A stretch of 15,009 bases of DNA. Origin: Streptococcus parasanguinis (GTDB taxonomy: Bacteria; Bacillota; Bacilli; Lactobacillales; Streptococcaceae). Position 1 is the first letter of the stretch. Each line of letters begins with the position of its first letter. The position numbers were made by a program, and so were the translations under genes. The stretch lies in NCBI RefSeq assembly GCF_901875555.1, contig NZ_CABFMD010000015.1, forward strand, positions 1 through 15,009, in the 5' to 3' direction. Positions 7,095 to 14,987 of this stretch are shown here, one piece after another. The notes under the pieces were generated by a model, which was not told the origin of the DNA, did not search any database, and worked only from the letters and a program-made list of their open reading frames with translations.

Positions 7095-9071
7095 ATGAAA
7101 AAATTTCGTTTATCGTTCATCCATTATGTGTTAATTGGTTTTATTTCATTTGCAATTTTAGCAATTTTTTTAAGAATCTTTGGCAAAGGCTATGTAACTC
7201 TCGTTGCAATTTTTTTAGTCTTAGCTGCATTGATTGCTTTATTTGAATACCAGTTACAAATTTCAGAGTTAGATGAATTAGAACAAATACAATATGTTAA
7301 CCATCAGGCAGAAAGCGGATTAGCATCTCTCCTTGATAAAATGCCTGTTGGAGTTATTAAGATTAATGAAGAATCAAATGAAGTAGAGTGGTTCAACCCC
7401 TATGCTGAATTGATTTTTTCAACAGATGATGGAGACTTTGATGTTGAGTCGTTGAAAAAGTTGCTCAATACTCTGTTTGAGGATAAAGGACACTATGTCA
7501 CTGTAGCCGATAAGAAATATTCTGTTTACTTTGATCAGACGTCTAGTGTTGTTTACTTTTTTGATGTTTCAAGTGAGTATGAAGCAACTGTGGGGTTGGT
7601 GACAACTCGTCCTGTTATCGGTATTATTTCTGTTGATAACTATGATGATCTAGAAGATGTCATTTCAGATTCTGACATTAGTAATATTAATAGTTTTATC
7701 GCCAACTTTGTAGAAGAGTTTACAGCTCAATACCATATGTTTTACAGACGTGTGGGAATGGACCGTTTCTATTTGTTTACAGACTACACGGTTTTAGAAC
7801 AATTGATGGAATCAAAATTTTCAGTCATCGATCAATTCCGTGAAGAAGCTAAAAATCGTGAGCTACCTATTACCTTAAGTATGGGGTTCTCGTACGGTGA
7901 TGGAGAGCATGATGAGATTGGTAAAGTAGCTCTCTTGAACCTAAACCTTGCGGAAGTTCGTGGTGGGGATCAAGCAGTTGTCAAGGAAAATGATGAACAG
8001 AAAAATCCGATTTTCTTTGGTGGAGGGACTGCTTCGGCTGTTAAGCGGACTCGGACTCGAACACGCGCTATGATGACAGCTATTTCAGATAAGATTAAAT
8101 CCGTTGATCAAGTCTTCATTGTTGGACATAGAAACTTAGATATGGATGCTTTAGGAGCGTCTGTGGGAATGCAGTTTTTCTCAAGTAATATTTTGTCATC
8201 TTCTTACGTGGTCTATGACCCGCATGCGATGGCTAGTGATATTTCAAGAGCAATTGCGAAACTAGAAGAAGAGCAGGTAACGAAAATCCTTACCCTAGAG
8301 GAAGCCATGCAAATGGTGACAGATCGCTCTTTGTTAATTATGGTTGACCATTCTAAGACAGCCTTGACCCTTTCTAAAGAGTTTTATCAGGAATTTCAAC
8401 AGATTATTGTTATTGACCATCATCGTCGAGATGATGATTTCCCTGAAAATGTTCTGATCACTTATATTGAAAGTGGAGCAAGTAGTGCGAGCGAATTGGT
8501 AAGTGAACTTATTCAGTTCCAGAAGTCGAAGAAAAATCGGTTGACGAAGATTCAAGCTAGTGTCTTGATGGCTGGGATCATGCTGGATACCAAGAACTTC
8601 TCTGCTCGTGTTACAAGTCGGACCTTTGATGTGGCGAGTTACCTTCGCTCAAGAGGTAGTGATAGTGTAGCCATCCAGGAGATCTCTGCTATTCAGTTTG
8701 ATGAGTACCGCGAAGTGAACGAACTGATCTTAACTGGTGAAAAGATTTTGCCACATATCATCGTAGCTTGTGCCAATACGACGAAAGCTTATGATTCAGT
8801 AACCATTAGTAAGGCGGCTGATAGTATGCTGGCCATGTCTGAGGTGGAAGCAACTTTTGTCATTGCTTGCAATCAAAGTGGGACTGTCTCGATTTCTGCT
8901 CGAAGTCGAAGCAAAGTCAATGTACAGCGTATCATGGAACAGCTTGGTGGAGGTGGTCATTTCAATTCGGCAGCCTCTCAAATTGAGGGTCAAGATTTGA
9001 TGAGTATTCGTCAACAACTGATTGAGACTATTGAAAACGAAGTAATTATTGAAAAGGAGAATGTAGAATGA
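7095..9071 (+). CDS. gdpP: Cyclic-di-AMP phosphodiesterase GdpP (DHH-DHHA1, membrane-bound)
   Basis: Membrane enzyme that hydrolyses the second messenger c-di-AMP to pApA, setting osmotic, potassium and cell-wall balance. It has 658 aa, the usual length. Two membrane helices lie at about 10-28 and 33-51, then a PAS-like region (about 75-160). A degenerate GGDEF domain follows (about 172-300), with RGGDQ where GGDEF would be, so no cyclase activity is expected. The DHH catalytic domain (about 338-500) shows HRNLDMDA (His345, Asp349, Asp351), VDHSK (Asp418), DHH (441-443) and LDTKNF (Asp498). The DHHA1 domain ends with [12 protein letters not shown] (618-629). I chose the second of two adjacent ATGs because GAAGAGG is better spaced for it; 7092 would add one Met. 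It overlaps rplI by four bases (ATGA). Confidence 0.95.
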   Translation: MKKFRLSFIHYVLIGFISFAILAIFLRIFGKGYVTLVAIFLVLAALIALFEYQLQISELDELEQIQYVNHQAESGLASLLDKMPVGVIKINEESNEVEWFNPYAELIFSTDDGDFDVESLKKLLNTLFEDKGHYVTVADKKYSVYFDQTSSVVYFFDVSSEYEATVGLVTTRPVIGIISVDNYDDLEDVISDSDISNINSFIANFVEEFTAQYHMFYRRVGMDRFYLFTDYTVLEQLMESKFSVIDQFREEAKNRELPITLSMGFSYGDGEHDEIGKVALLNLNLAEVRGGDQAVVKENDEQKNPIFFGGGTASAVKRTRTRTRAMMTAISDKIKSVDQVFIVGHRNLDMDALGASVGMQFFSSNILSSSYVVYDPHAMASDISRAIAKLEEEQVTKILTLEEAMQMVTDRSLLIMVDHSKTALTLSKEFYQEFQQIIVIDHHRRDDDFPENVLITYIESGASSASELVSELIQFQKSKKNRLTKIQASVLMAGIMLDTKNFSARVTSRTFDVASYLRSRGSDSVAIQEISAIQFDEYREVNELILTGEKILPHIIVACANTTKAYDSVTISKAADSMLAMSEVEATFVIACNQSGTVSISARSRSKVNVQRIMEQLGGGGHFNSAASQIEGQDLMSIRQQLIETIENEVIIEKENVE

Positions 9072-9520
9072 AAGTTATTTTCTTAGCGGATGTAAAAGGT
9101 AAAGGTAAAAAAGGCGAAATTAAAGAAGTGCCTACTGGTTATGCACAAAACTTTTTGATCAAGAAAAATCTTGCGAAAGAAGCCAATGCCCAAGCAATCG
9201 GGGAACTTCGTGGAAAGCAAAAGTCAGAAGAAAAAGCGCATGCTGAATTAGTAGCAGAGGCGCAAAGTATCAAGGCAACATTAGAGAACGAAGCAACTGT
9301 TGTTCAGTTTACGGAAAAAATTGGACCAGATGGCCGTACTTTCGGCTCTATTACCAATAAAAAGATTGCAGAAGAACTTGAGAAACAATTTGGCATTAAA
9401 ATTGATAAACGTCATATTCAAGTTTCCTCTCCAATTCGTTCAACAGGTTTGATTGACGTCCCTGTAAAAATTTATCAAGATGTTACAGGTGTGATTAATA
9501 TTCGTGTAAACGAAGGGTAA
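9068..9520 (+). CDS. rplI: 50S ribosomal protein bL9
   Basis: Large-subunit protein that binds 23S rRNA domain V near the L1 stalk and helps keep reading frame. The length of 150 aa is standard. The N-terminal domain carries the family signature G-x2-G-x4-V-x2-GY-x2-NFL (Gly13 to Leu30). A long charged connecting helix (about 40-75) leads to the C-terminal domain, with [11 protein letters not shown] at about 96-106. It starts inside the gdpP stop (ATGA overlap), so it is translated together with gdpP. AAGGAG lies a few bases upstream. Confidence 0.98.
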   Translation: MKVIFLADVKGKGKKGEIKEVPTGYAQNFLIKKNLAKEANAQAIGELRGKQKSEEKAHAELVAEAQSIKATLENEATVVQFTEKIGPDGRTFGSITNKKIAEELEKQFGIKIDKRHIQVSSPIRSTGLIDVPVKIYQDVTGVINIRVNEG

Positions 9521-9545
9521 ACACGTTCGATAGAAAGGTTTTTTT

Positions 9546-10904
9546 ATGGCTGAGATAGAAGAGTTACGAACACAACCTCAGGACATCCAAGCTGAACAAT
9601 CAGTGTTGGGAGCCATCTTTATTGATGAGGGGAAATTGGTCTTTGTTCGTGAATATATCGAGCCTGGCGATTTCTTTAAGTACTCGCACCGTTTGATTTT
9701 TAAAGCCATGATCGATCTAGCTGACCGTGGAGATGCGATTGATGCGACGACTGTCCGAAATATCTTAGATAGCCAAGGAGATCTGCAAAATATAGGTGGA
9801 CTCTCCTATTTGGTAGAAGTGATTAATTCAGTGCCAACGTCGGCCAATGCAGAGTATTATGCAAAAATTGTAGCTGAAAAAGCAGTTCTCCGTCGGTTAA
9901 TCTCTCGCTTGACAGAAAGTATCAATCAAGCGTATGAGGGGGCAAACCCTTCAGATGAAATCATTGCGGGTGCTGAAAAAGCTCTGATTGATGTTAGTGA
10001 AAACACAAATCGTAATGGATTTAAAAATATTCGAGACATCTTGAATAGTAACTTTGGTAGTTTGGAAGCTCGCTCGCTTCAAACCTCTGATATTACGGGT
10101 ATTGCGACAGGATATCGCGATTTGGACCATATGACGACGGGGCTACATGAGGAAGAGTTGATTATTTTAGCGGCTCGTCCTGCAGTCGGGAAAACGGCCT
10201 TTGCACTAAATATTGCTCAGAATATTGGAACCAAATTGGACAAAACAGTGGCTATTTTCTCATTAGAAATGGGTGCTGAAAGTTTGGTTGACCGGATGTT
10301 AGCAGCTGAAGGATTGATTGAATCCTATTCGATTCGTACAGGTCAATTGACGGATGAAGAGTGGCGGAAATATGCTATTGCCCAAGGTAATTTGGCCAAT
10401 GCGAGTATTTACATCGATGATACCCCAGGAATTCGGATCACTGAGATTCGTTCGAGAGCAAGAAAATTATCACAGGAAACAGGGAATCTCGGTCTTATTC
10501 TGATTGACTACCTGCAGCTGATTACAGGGACTGGAAGAGAAAATCGCCAACAAGAAGTTTCAGAGATTTCTCGTCAATTAAAGATTTTGGCTAAGGAATT
10601 GAAGGTTCCTGTTATTGCATTGAGCCAACTTTCTCGTGGTGTGGAGCAGCGTCAAGATAAACGACCTGTTCTTTCAGATATTCGTGAATCTGGATCGATT
10701 GAGCAGGATGCAGATATTGTAGCCTTCTTGTATCGTGACGATTATTATGATCGTTCTGGAGACGAGAAAGAAGAAGGGATGCCCAACAACACGGTAGAGG
10801 TTATTATCGAGAAAAACCGTTCTGGTGCGCGTGGGACAGTCGAATTAATATTCCAAAAGGAATACAATAAATTCTCAAGTATTTCAAAGAGAGAGGAGCA
10901 ATAA
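9546..10904 (+). CDS. dnaB: Replicative DNA helicase DnaB
   Basis: Hexameric 5'-3' helicase that opens the replication fork (named DnaC in Bacillus nomenclature). It has 452 aa, a typical length. The N-terminal primase-contact domain spans about 10-110 (PQDIQAEQSVLGAIF). A linker leads to the RecA-like domain (about 180-445). Walker A is ARPAVGKTAFAL (Gly215-Lys216-Thr217) and Walker B ILIDYLQL (318-325). ALSQLSRGVEQR (358-369) and SDIRESGSIEQDAD (377-390) are the conserved DNA-loop and sensor blocks. No intein interrupts the motifs. GAAAGG precedes the ATG. It follows rplI by 25 bp, in the same gdpP operon. Confidence 0.98.
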   Translation: MAEIEELRTQPQDIQAEQSVLGAIFIDEGKLVFVREYIEPGDFFKYSHRLIFKAMIDLADRGDAIDATTVRNILDSQGDLQNIGGLSYLVEVINSVPTSANAEYYAKIVAEKAVLRRLISRLTESINQAYEGANPSDEIIAGAEKALIDVSENTNRNGFKNIRDILNSNFGSLEARSLQTSDITGIATGYRDLDHMTTGLHEEELIILAARPAVGKTAFALNIAQNIGTKLDKTVAIFSLEMGAESLVDRMLAAEGLIESYSIRTGQLTDEEWRKYAIAQGNLANASIYIDDTPGIRITEIRSRARKLSQETGNLGLILIDYLQLITGTGRENRQQEVSEISRQLKILAKELKVPVIALSQLSRGVEQRQDKRPVLSDIRESGSIEQDADIVAFLYRDDYYDRSGDEKEEGMPNNTVEVIIEKNRSGARGTVELIFQKEYNKFSSISKREEQ

Positions 10905-10905
10905 G

Positions 10906-11178
10906 ATGAGTGATGCATTTACAGATGTTGCAAAAATGAAAAAAATTAAAGAAGAAATCAAGGCCCATGAAGGACAAGTGGTTGAAATGACGCTTGAAAA
11001 TGGACGGAAACGTCAAAAAAATAAATTTGGACGCTTGATTGAGGTCTATCCGTCCTTGTTTATCATTGAGTATACAAATGACAATAGCCTACCAGGTGAA
11101 CCGGCAAATACTTATGTTGAGTCATACACCTATTCAGATATTTTAACAGAAAAGAATTTGATTCGTTATTTAGATTAA
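10906..11178 (+). CDS. veg: Veg family protein
   Basis: A 90-aa protein of the Veg family. Visible blocks are KIKEEIKAHEGQVVEMTLENGRKR (about 14-37; a helix followed by a strand) and KFGRLIEVYPSLFIIEY (about 40-56), then SYTYSDILT near the end. The fold is probably a small SH3-like barrel. In Bacillus subtilis Veg promotes biofilm formation by acting against SinR; no SinR is known to me in streptococci, so its role here is open. It starts one base after the dnaB stop, with AGAGGAG inside the dnaB end, so it is in the same operon. Its stop codon lies in a small hairpin. Confidence 0.9.
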   Translation: MSDAFTDVAKMKKIKEEIKAHEGQVVEMTLENGRKRQKNKFGRLIEVYPSLFIIEYTNDNSLPGEPANTYVESYTYSDILTEKNLIRYLD

Positions 11179-11200
11179 TGCAACAAAGTTCTTGCATTTT
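11177..11200 (+). terminator. Weak hairpin at the end of veg
   Basis: AATGCAA (11177-11183) and TTGCATT (11192-11198) form a 7-bp stem with an 8-nt loop, followed by only TT. The left arm overlaps the veg stop codon and the right arm holds the -35 of the next promoter. It is AT-rich, so at best a weak terminator of the gdpP operon. Confidence 0.35.
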
Positions 11201-11223
11201 AGATCAAAATCGGTTATTATAAT
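11192..11223 (+). promoter_or_regulatory. Promoter of the TPP-riboswitch transport operon
   Basis: TTGCAT (11192-11197) with a 17-bp spacer to TATTAT (11215-11220). A perfect TATAAT overlaps at 11218-11223 but would be 20 bp from the same -35. Transcription should begin around 11227-11231, right at the riboswitch. Confidence 0.5.
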
Positions 11224-11230
11224 AAATATA

Positions 11231-11312
<82 letters not shown>

Positions 11313-11349
11313 GAAATGTATGTTTCTTTATGTGTGACTTTGTGCAATC

Positions 11350-11376
11350 CGTCTCCTAGTTTGGAGGCGTTTTTTT
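11350..11376 (+). terminator. Riboswitch-controlled intrinsic terminator
   Basis: CGTCTCC (11350-11356) pairs with GGAGGCG (11363-11369), seven pairs with one G-U and a 6-nt loop, then seven T. CTCCTA (11353-11358) could instead pair with TGGGAG (11233-11238) in the 5' edge of the aptamer, a likely antiterminator when TPP is absent. Confidence 0.88.
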
Positions 11377-11399
11377 ATTTGAAAAGAAAGGAGGGTTAT

Positions 11400-12152
11400 A
11401 TGTCCTTTGCAAAAAGATATTCAAAGCAGTTGATTGGCGCATCTGGCTTTGTTGGCTTAATTGTTTTTTGGCAAGTCGCAGGTTTTTTAACGATCTTGCC
11501 AAAATTCGTATTGCCAACCCCACTTGAAATTGTGGCAGCCTTTATTCGAGATCGTGCTTTGCTGCTTCATCATAGCCTGTCCACCCTTCAAGTTGCCTTA
11601 ATCGGGCTTGTATTGGGGATTGTGCTGGCTGCTATCTTGGCCATTCTGATGGATAGTTTTGGATGGTTGAATGATCTGCTCTATCCTTTTATGGTGGTTA
11701 TTCAGACCATACCAACGATTGCTCTAGCTCCAATTCTGGTTCTTTGGTTTGGTTACGGTGTATTCCCAAAACTCGTCTTGATCATTATTACGGTGGTGTT
11801 TCCCATTGTTGTGAGTCTCCTAGACGGATTTCGACATTGTGATCAGGATATTTTGCGGTTATTTCAGATTATGCAAGCCAATCGATTTCAAACCTTATTT
11901 CACTATAAGATCCCCGCAACACTCCCATACTTTTTTGCAGGTTTGCGTGTGAGTGTTTCCTATGCTTTTATCAGTACAGTTGTGTCAGAATGGCTAGGGG
12001 GCTTTGATGGATTAGGAGTCTATATGATTCAGTCGAAGAAGTTGTTTCAGTACGATACAATGTTTGCGATTATTGTGTTAATTTCTGCTATTAGCTTATT
12101 GGGAATGTTCTTTGTTGACCTACTAGAAAGGAGAATTCTAAAATGGAAATAG
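11400..12152 (+). CDS. thiX: ABC transporter permease, thiamin-precursor importer (ThiX type)
   Basis: Integral membrane permease of the SsuC/TauC/ThiX type (BPD_transp_1 fold), 250 aa. Six hydrophobic segments are visible at about 14-33, 64-84, 96-118, 122-142, 175-197 and 220-240. The family block LPTPLEI lies near residue 38 and PTIALAPILVLWFGYG near 105-120. The ATPase-coupling loop is about 150-185 (DILRLFQIMQANRFQ.. through IPATLPYFFAGLRVS). It begins at the ATG at 11400 behind AAAGGAGG. An in-frame ATG at 11316 lies between aptamer and terminator and has no ribosome binding site. The TPP riboswitch and the THI5-like binding protein next door point to a thiamin pyrimidine precursor rather than taurine or sulfonate. 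The thiX name follows that context. Confidence 0.88.
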   Translation: MSFAKRYSKQLIGASGFVGLIVFWQVAGFLTILPKFVLPTPLEIVAAFIRDRALLLHHSLSTLQVALIGLVLGIVLAAILAILMDSFGWLNDLLYPFMVVIQTIPTIALAPILVLWFGYGVFPKLVLIIITVVFPIVVSLLDGFRHCDQDILRLFQIMQANRFQTLFHYKIPATLPYFFAGLRVSVSYAFISTVVSEWLGGFDGLGVYMIQSKKLFQYDTMFAIIVLISAISLLGMFFVDLLERRILKWK

Positions 12153-12153
12153 A

Positions 12154-12202
12154 ATTGACAATGCTGTAAATTTTGTAAATATAGATTGACAATAATGTAA
12201 AT
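12154..12202. repeat. Near-perfect 18-nt direct repeat between permease and binding-protein genes
   Basis: ATTGACAATnnTGTAAAT occurs at 12154-12171 and 12185-12202; only the two central bases differ (GC, AA). The offset is 31 bp, about three helical turns. Each contains ACA-N4-TGT, an imperfect dyad, and a perfect TTGACA. A further TGTAAAT is at 12174-12180. It fills the 62-bp gap before the binding-protein start. It could be an operator pair, an internal promoter (TTGACA with weak -10 near 12176-12185) or a local duplication. Confidence 0.7.
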
Positions 12203-12214
12203 GAGGTGTTCTCT

Positions 12215-13210
12215 ATGAAAAAATATATGACCATTGTATTCACGCTTTTATTTAGTGTATTTGTTTTATCTGCTTGTCAAAAATCTGTCAAAGATTCGTC
12301 AAGTGGGTTGAAAAAGATTGATTTTATCCTTGACTGGACTCCCAATACCAACCATACAGGGCTTTATGTTGCAAAAGAAAAAGGTTACTTTAAAGAAGCG
12401 GGCTTGGATGTGGATTTAAAACTTCCACCTGAAGACAGTAGTTCAGATCTCATTATTAATGGGAAAGCTCCGTTTGGTATTTATTTCCAAGATTCTATGG
12501 CTAAGAAGTTAGATAAAGGAGCTGGGATTACAGCTGTTGCGGCTATCGTTGAGCATAATACATCAGGAATTATTTCACGAAAAGATGCAGCTATTAACAG
12601 TCCAAAAGATTTAGCTGGAAAGCGTTACGGGACTTGGAATGATCCTATTGAATTGGGAATGATCAAATCCTTGATGAAAAAGGAAGGAGCTTCGTTTGAT
12701 CAAGTCAAGTTAGTACCAAATAGTGACTCCAATTCGATCACTCCAATCGAAAACAATGTCTTTGACGCCGCTTGGATTTATCATGGTTGGGATGGAATTT
12801 TGGCAGAACAAAAAGGAATGAAGACCAATTTCTTCTATATGAAAGATTTTGTTCCAGAGTTCGACTATTATTCGCCTGTTATTATAGCCAACAATGATTA
12901 TTTGAAAGAGCATAAAGCAGAAGCCAAGAAGTTTATTCAAGCTGTCAAGAAGGGATACCAATATGCGATGGAACATCCTGAAGAAGCAGCAGATATCCTG
13001 ATCAAACAGGCTCCTGCTTTGGCCAACCAACGCGATTTTGTCTTGGCTTCTCAAAAATACCTTTCAAGTCAATATGCTTCTGATAAGGATAAGTGGGGAC
13101 AATTTGATGCCAAAAGATGGAATGCTTTCTATGCTTGGGCTAAAGAACAAGGCTTAGTCTCAAATGATTTAAGAGACAAAGGTTTCACAAATGAATTGGT
13201 AGGTGACTGA
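12215..13210 (+). CDS. thiY: Lipoprotein substrate-binding protein, THI5/NMT1-like (ThiY type)
   Basis: Membrane-anchored extracellular binding protein of the NMT1/THI5-like family, 331 aa. The signal peptide ends in a lipobox LSAC with lipidated Cys21. The mature protein begins with the family hallmark DWTPNTNHTGLYVAKEKGYF, followed by GLDVDL and later FGIYFQDS. Related ThiY proteins bind formyl-aminopyrimidine, a thiamin breakdown product that is salvaged; the exact ligand here is inferred. Glu/Asp and aromatic residues around WNDPIELGMIKSL and AAWIYHGWDG are plausible pocket positions. The ATG at 12215 has GAGGTG six bases upstream; the GTG at 12206 is part of that binding site. It overlaps the ATPase gene by eight bases. 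Confidence 0.92.
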   Translation: MKKYMTIVFTLLFSVFVLSACQKSVKDSSSGLKKIDFILDWTPNTNHTGLYVAKEKGYFKEAGLDVDLKLPPEDSSSDLIINGKAPFGIYFQDSMAKKLDKGAGITAVAAIVEHNTSGIISRKDAAINSPKDLAGKRYGTWNDPIELGMIKSLMKKEGASFDQVKLVPNSDSNSITPIENNVFDAAWIYHGWDGILAEQKGMKTNFFYMKDFVPEFDYYSPVIIANNDYLKEHKAEAKKFIQAVKKGYQYAMEHPEEAADILIKQAPALANQRDFVLASQKYLSSQYASDKDKWGQFDAKRWNAFYAWAKEQGLVSNDLRDKGFTNELVGD

Positions 13211-13934
13211 TATTTTAACAGTAAAAGATGTAAGTTTCTCTTACGGTGATAAAGCGGTTTTAAATAGGGTTTCCTTGGAAGTGCCAAAAGGGGAAATTGT
13301 TTCTATTCTAGGTCCTAGCGGGGTTGGAAAATCAACTTTGTTTAATTTAATTGCAGGTATTCTGCCCTTGCAAGAGGGGTCTATAGAAGTAGATAATGCC
13401 CCTATCTCCTTTGGGAAAGTCAGTTATATGCTGCAAAAGGATCTTTTGTTGGAACACAAGACGGTATTGGGAAATATTATTCTTCCCCTTCAATTAAAAA
13501 AGATTCCTAAGGAAGAGGCGACATCTACAGCTCTAAAATTGTTAGAGGAGTTCAAGTTAGGAAGTATCGCCAACCTTTATCCCAATGCGCTGAGTGGAGG
13601 GATGCGACAACGAGTGGCGCTATTAAGGACTTATCTTTTGGGGCATTCTGTTTTCCTATTAGATGAAGCTTTTAGTGCCTTAGATGAATTGACAAGGCAG
13701 GATCTTTATCACTGGTATCTAGAAAGTAAGGAACGTCTTGGTCTCACCACTCTGGTGATCACCCATAGTATCGAAGAAGCTTTGACATTGAGTGACCGGA
13801 TCTATATCTTGAATCATAATCCCGGTGAAATTATTGCCGATCTTCCTTTAAAATGGGATCCAGCAACGGATAGGGACTGGCAGCAATTGCAGTATAAAAA
13901 ACGAATCATAGAATTATTGGCTGAATTTCATTGA
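13203..13934 (+). CDS. thiZ: ABC transporter ATPase (ThiZ type)
   Basis: Cytoplasmic nucleotide-binding subunit, 243 aa. It has Walker A GPSGVGKST (37-45), Q-loop Gln78, signature LSGGMRQR (130-137), Walker B FLLDEAFSALDE (151-162) and switch His188 in VITHSIEEAL. The start is GTG at 13203: in frame, a TAG lies directly before it and no nearby ATG exists. It overlaps the thiY stop by eight bases, so translation depends on thiY. Together with the permease and lipoprotein it completes the importer. No terminator follows, so transcripts may run on into the rpsD leader. Confidence 0.92.
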   Translation: MTDILTVKDVSFSYGDKAVLNRVSLEVPKGEIVSILGPSGVGKSTLFNLIAGILPLQEGSIEVDNAPISFGKVSYMLQKDLLLEHKTVLGNIILPLQLKKIPKEEATSTALKLLEEFKLGSIANLYPNALSGGMRQRVALLRTYLLGHSVFLLDEAFSALDELTRQDLYHWYLESKERLGLTTLVITHSIEEALTLSDRIYILNHNPGEIIADLPLKWDPATDRDWQQLQYKKRIIELLAEFH

Positions 13935-13950
13935 AATTGTTTTGAAGGAC

Positions 13951-13979
13951 TTTACAAAGTTTCTATTCCGTGATAGAAT
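13951..13979 (+). promoter_or_regulatory. Promoter of rpsD with an overlapping dyad
   Basis: TTTACA (13951-13956), 17-bp spacer, TAGAAT (13974-13979) preceded by TGA. The inverted repeat TTCTATTC (13961-13968) / GAATAGAA (13976-13983) overlaps the spacer and the -10. The predicted start is near 13986. Confidence 0.75.
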
Positions 13980-13985
13980 AGAATT

Positions 13986-14139
13986 TGTGCGAAATGACAG
14001 CAGGACAAAATGAAGCTCGTCAACAGGAAGTCAGCTAGAAAAGTAACCTTTGCTGTTTGGGCGAAGGCTTTCTGAACGAATCAGGTTTGTCTAAAACGTT
14101 ATTTCCTACAAAAATTATTTTTATAGGAGGACATTTCAA
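13986..14139 (+). promoter_or_regulatory. Structured rpsD leader, probable S4 autoregulatory region
   Basis: A leader of about 154 nt with no credible gene. CCTTTGC (14047-14053) pairs with GCGAAGG (14061-14067), and CTGA (14072-14075) with TCAG (14081-14084). TAGGAGG follows, ahead of the rpsD ATG. In Bacillus subtilis uS4 represses its own mRNA through a structured rpsD leader; the same control is inferred here from position and structure. Confidence 0.55.
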
Positions 14140-14751
14140 ATGTCACGTTATACAGGACCATCTTGGAAACAATCTCGCCGTCTTGGCTTGTCACTTACAG
14201 GTACAGGTAAAGAATTGGCACGTCGTAACTACGTACCAGGTCAACACGGACCAAACAACCGTTCAAAATTGTCAGAATACGGTTTGCAATTAGCTGAAAA
14301 ACAAAAACTTCGTTTCTCTTACGGACTTGGTGAAAAACAATTCCGTAACTTATTCGTACAAGCTACTAAAGTTAAAGAAGGGACTGTCGGTTTCAACTTC
14401 ATGCTTCTTTTGGAACGTCGTTTGGATAACGTTGTTTACCGTCTTGGACTTGCGACTACTCGTCGTCAAGCTCGTCAATTCGTTAACCACGGTCACATCC
14501 TTGTTGACGGAAAACGCGTTGATATCCCTTCATACCGCGTAACTCCAGGTCAAGTGATCTCAGTTCGTGAAAAATCAGCTAAAGTTCCAGCTATCCTTGA
14601 AGCTGTTGAAGCTACAGTTGGACGTCCAGCATTTGTATCATTCGATGCTGACAAACTTGAAGGTTCATTGACTCGCCTTCCAGAACGCGATGAAATCAAC
14701 CCAGAAATCAACGAAGCACTTGTCGTTGAATTCTACAACAAAATGCTTTAA
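14140..14751 (+). CDS. rpsD: 30S ribosomal protein uS4
   Basis: Primary 16S rRNA-binding protein that nucleates 30S assembly, 203 aa, standard length. The N-terminal region ([16 protein letters not shown]) has SLTGTG and no cysteines, so this is the zinc-free form. The S4 RNA-binding domain covers about 93-153 ([22 protein letters not shown], then [15 protein letters not shown]). The ending FYNKML fits the family (usually FYSR or similar). A strong TAGGAGG site and heavy use of CGT, GGT, GAA and AAA codons fit a highly expressed gene. It stands alone with its own promoter, as in other Firmicutes where rpsD is outside the large ribosomal operons. Confidence 0.98.
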   Translation: MSRYTGPSWKQSRRLGLSLTGTGKELARRNYVPGQHGPNNRSKLSEYGLQLAEKQKLRFSYGLGEKQFRNLFVQATKVKEGTVGFNFMLLLERRLDNVVYRLGLATTRRQARQFVNHGHILVDGKRVDIPSYRVTPGQVISVREKSAKVPAILEAVEATVGRPAFVSFDADKLEGSLTRLPERDEINPEINEALVVEFYNKML

Positions 14752-14771
14752 TTTTAAGAAAAAACTTGCAG

Positions 14772-14799
14772 AAAGCCTACAACAGTGGGCTTTTTGTTT
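14772..14799 (+). terminator. First intrinsic terminator after rpsD
   Basis: AAAGCCTAC (14772-14780) pairs with GTGGGCTTT (14785-14793), nine pairs with one G-U and loop AACA; TTTTTGTTTT covers 14791-14800. Confidence 0.85.
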
Positions 14800-14855
14800 T
14801 GTCTTAAACCGTTGACTTCTGGGTTTGCTTAGATATTTGCTCGATTGATTCCATG

Positions 14856-14884
14856 GCCATCTCATAGAACGAGACGGCTTTTTT
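14856..14884 (+). terminator. Second intrinsic terminator after rpsD
   Basis: GCCATCTC (14856-14863) pairs with GAGACGGC (14871-14878), with one A-C mismatch and a 7-nt loop, followed by six T. The bases after it resemble those after the first terminator. The 236-bp stretch between rpsD and the transposase start otherwise holds no gene. Confidence 0.7.
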
Positions 14885-14910
14885 GTTTTCTTAAAACCGT
14901 AATATTCTAA

Positions 14911-14932
14911 TAAAAAAAAGCCTGAGACAAAA
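14911..14932 (-). terminator. Half of a terminator hairpin cut by the insertion sequence
   Basis: Read on the minus strand this is GTCTCAGGC followed by eight T: the 3' arm and U tract of a common streptococcal terminator whose 5' arm would be GCCTGAGAC. That arm is absent in the window because the IS begins at 14933, in what would be the loop. The other half should lie beyond the IS. Confidence 0.45.
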
Positions 14933-14939
14933 TGAACTG

Positions 14940-14984
14940 CACCCCAAAAGTTAGACAGAAAAATCTAACTTTTGGGGTGTTTTT
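14940..14984 (+). terminator. Hairpin terminator at the IS left end
   Basis: CACCCCAAAAGTTAGA (14940-14955) pairs perfectly with TCTAACTTTTGGGGTG (14964-14979) around CAGAAAAA, followed by a T tract (14980-14984). It lies 8 bp before the transposase start. It should stop outside transcripts entering the IS and could also hide the ribosome binding site. Confidence 0.75.
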
Positions 14985-14987
14985 ATT

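Noticed and set aside
11316..11399. Extended start of the permease in the riboswitch region
   Set aside because: It translates the expression platform including the terminator; AAAGGAGG directly before 11400 marks the true start.
11400..13934. Taurine or alkanesulfonate importer
   Set aside because: The permease and ATPase alone would fit, but the TPP riboswitch and the DWTPNTNHTG motif of the binding protein point to thiamin precursors.
14057..14293. 78-codon open frame overlapping the rpsD leader and start
   Set aside because: It is out of frame with rpsD, has no ribosome binding site or recognisable protein, and the rpsD reading is certain.
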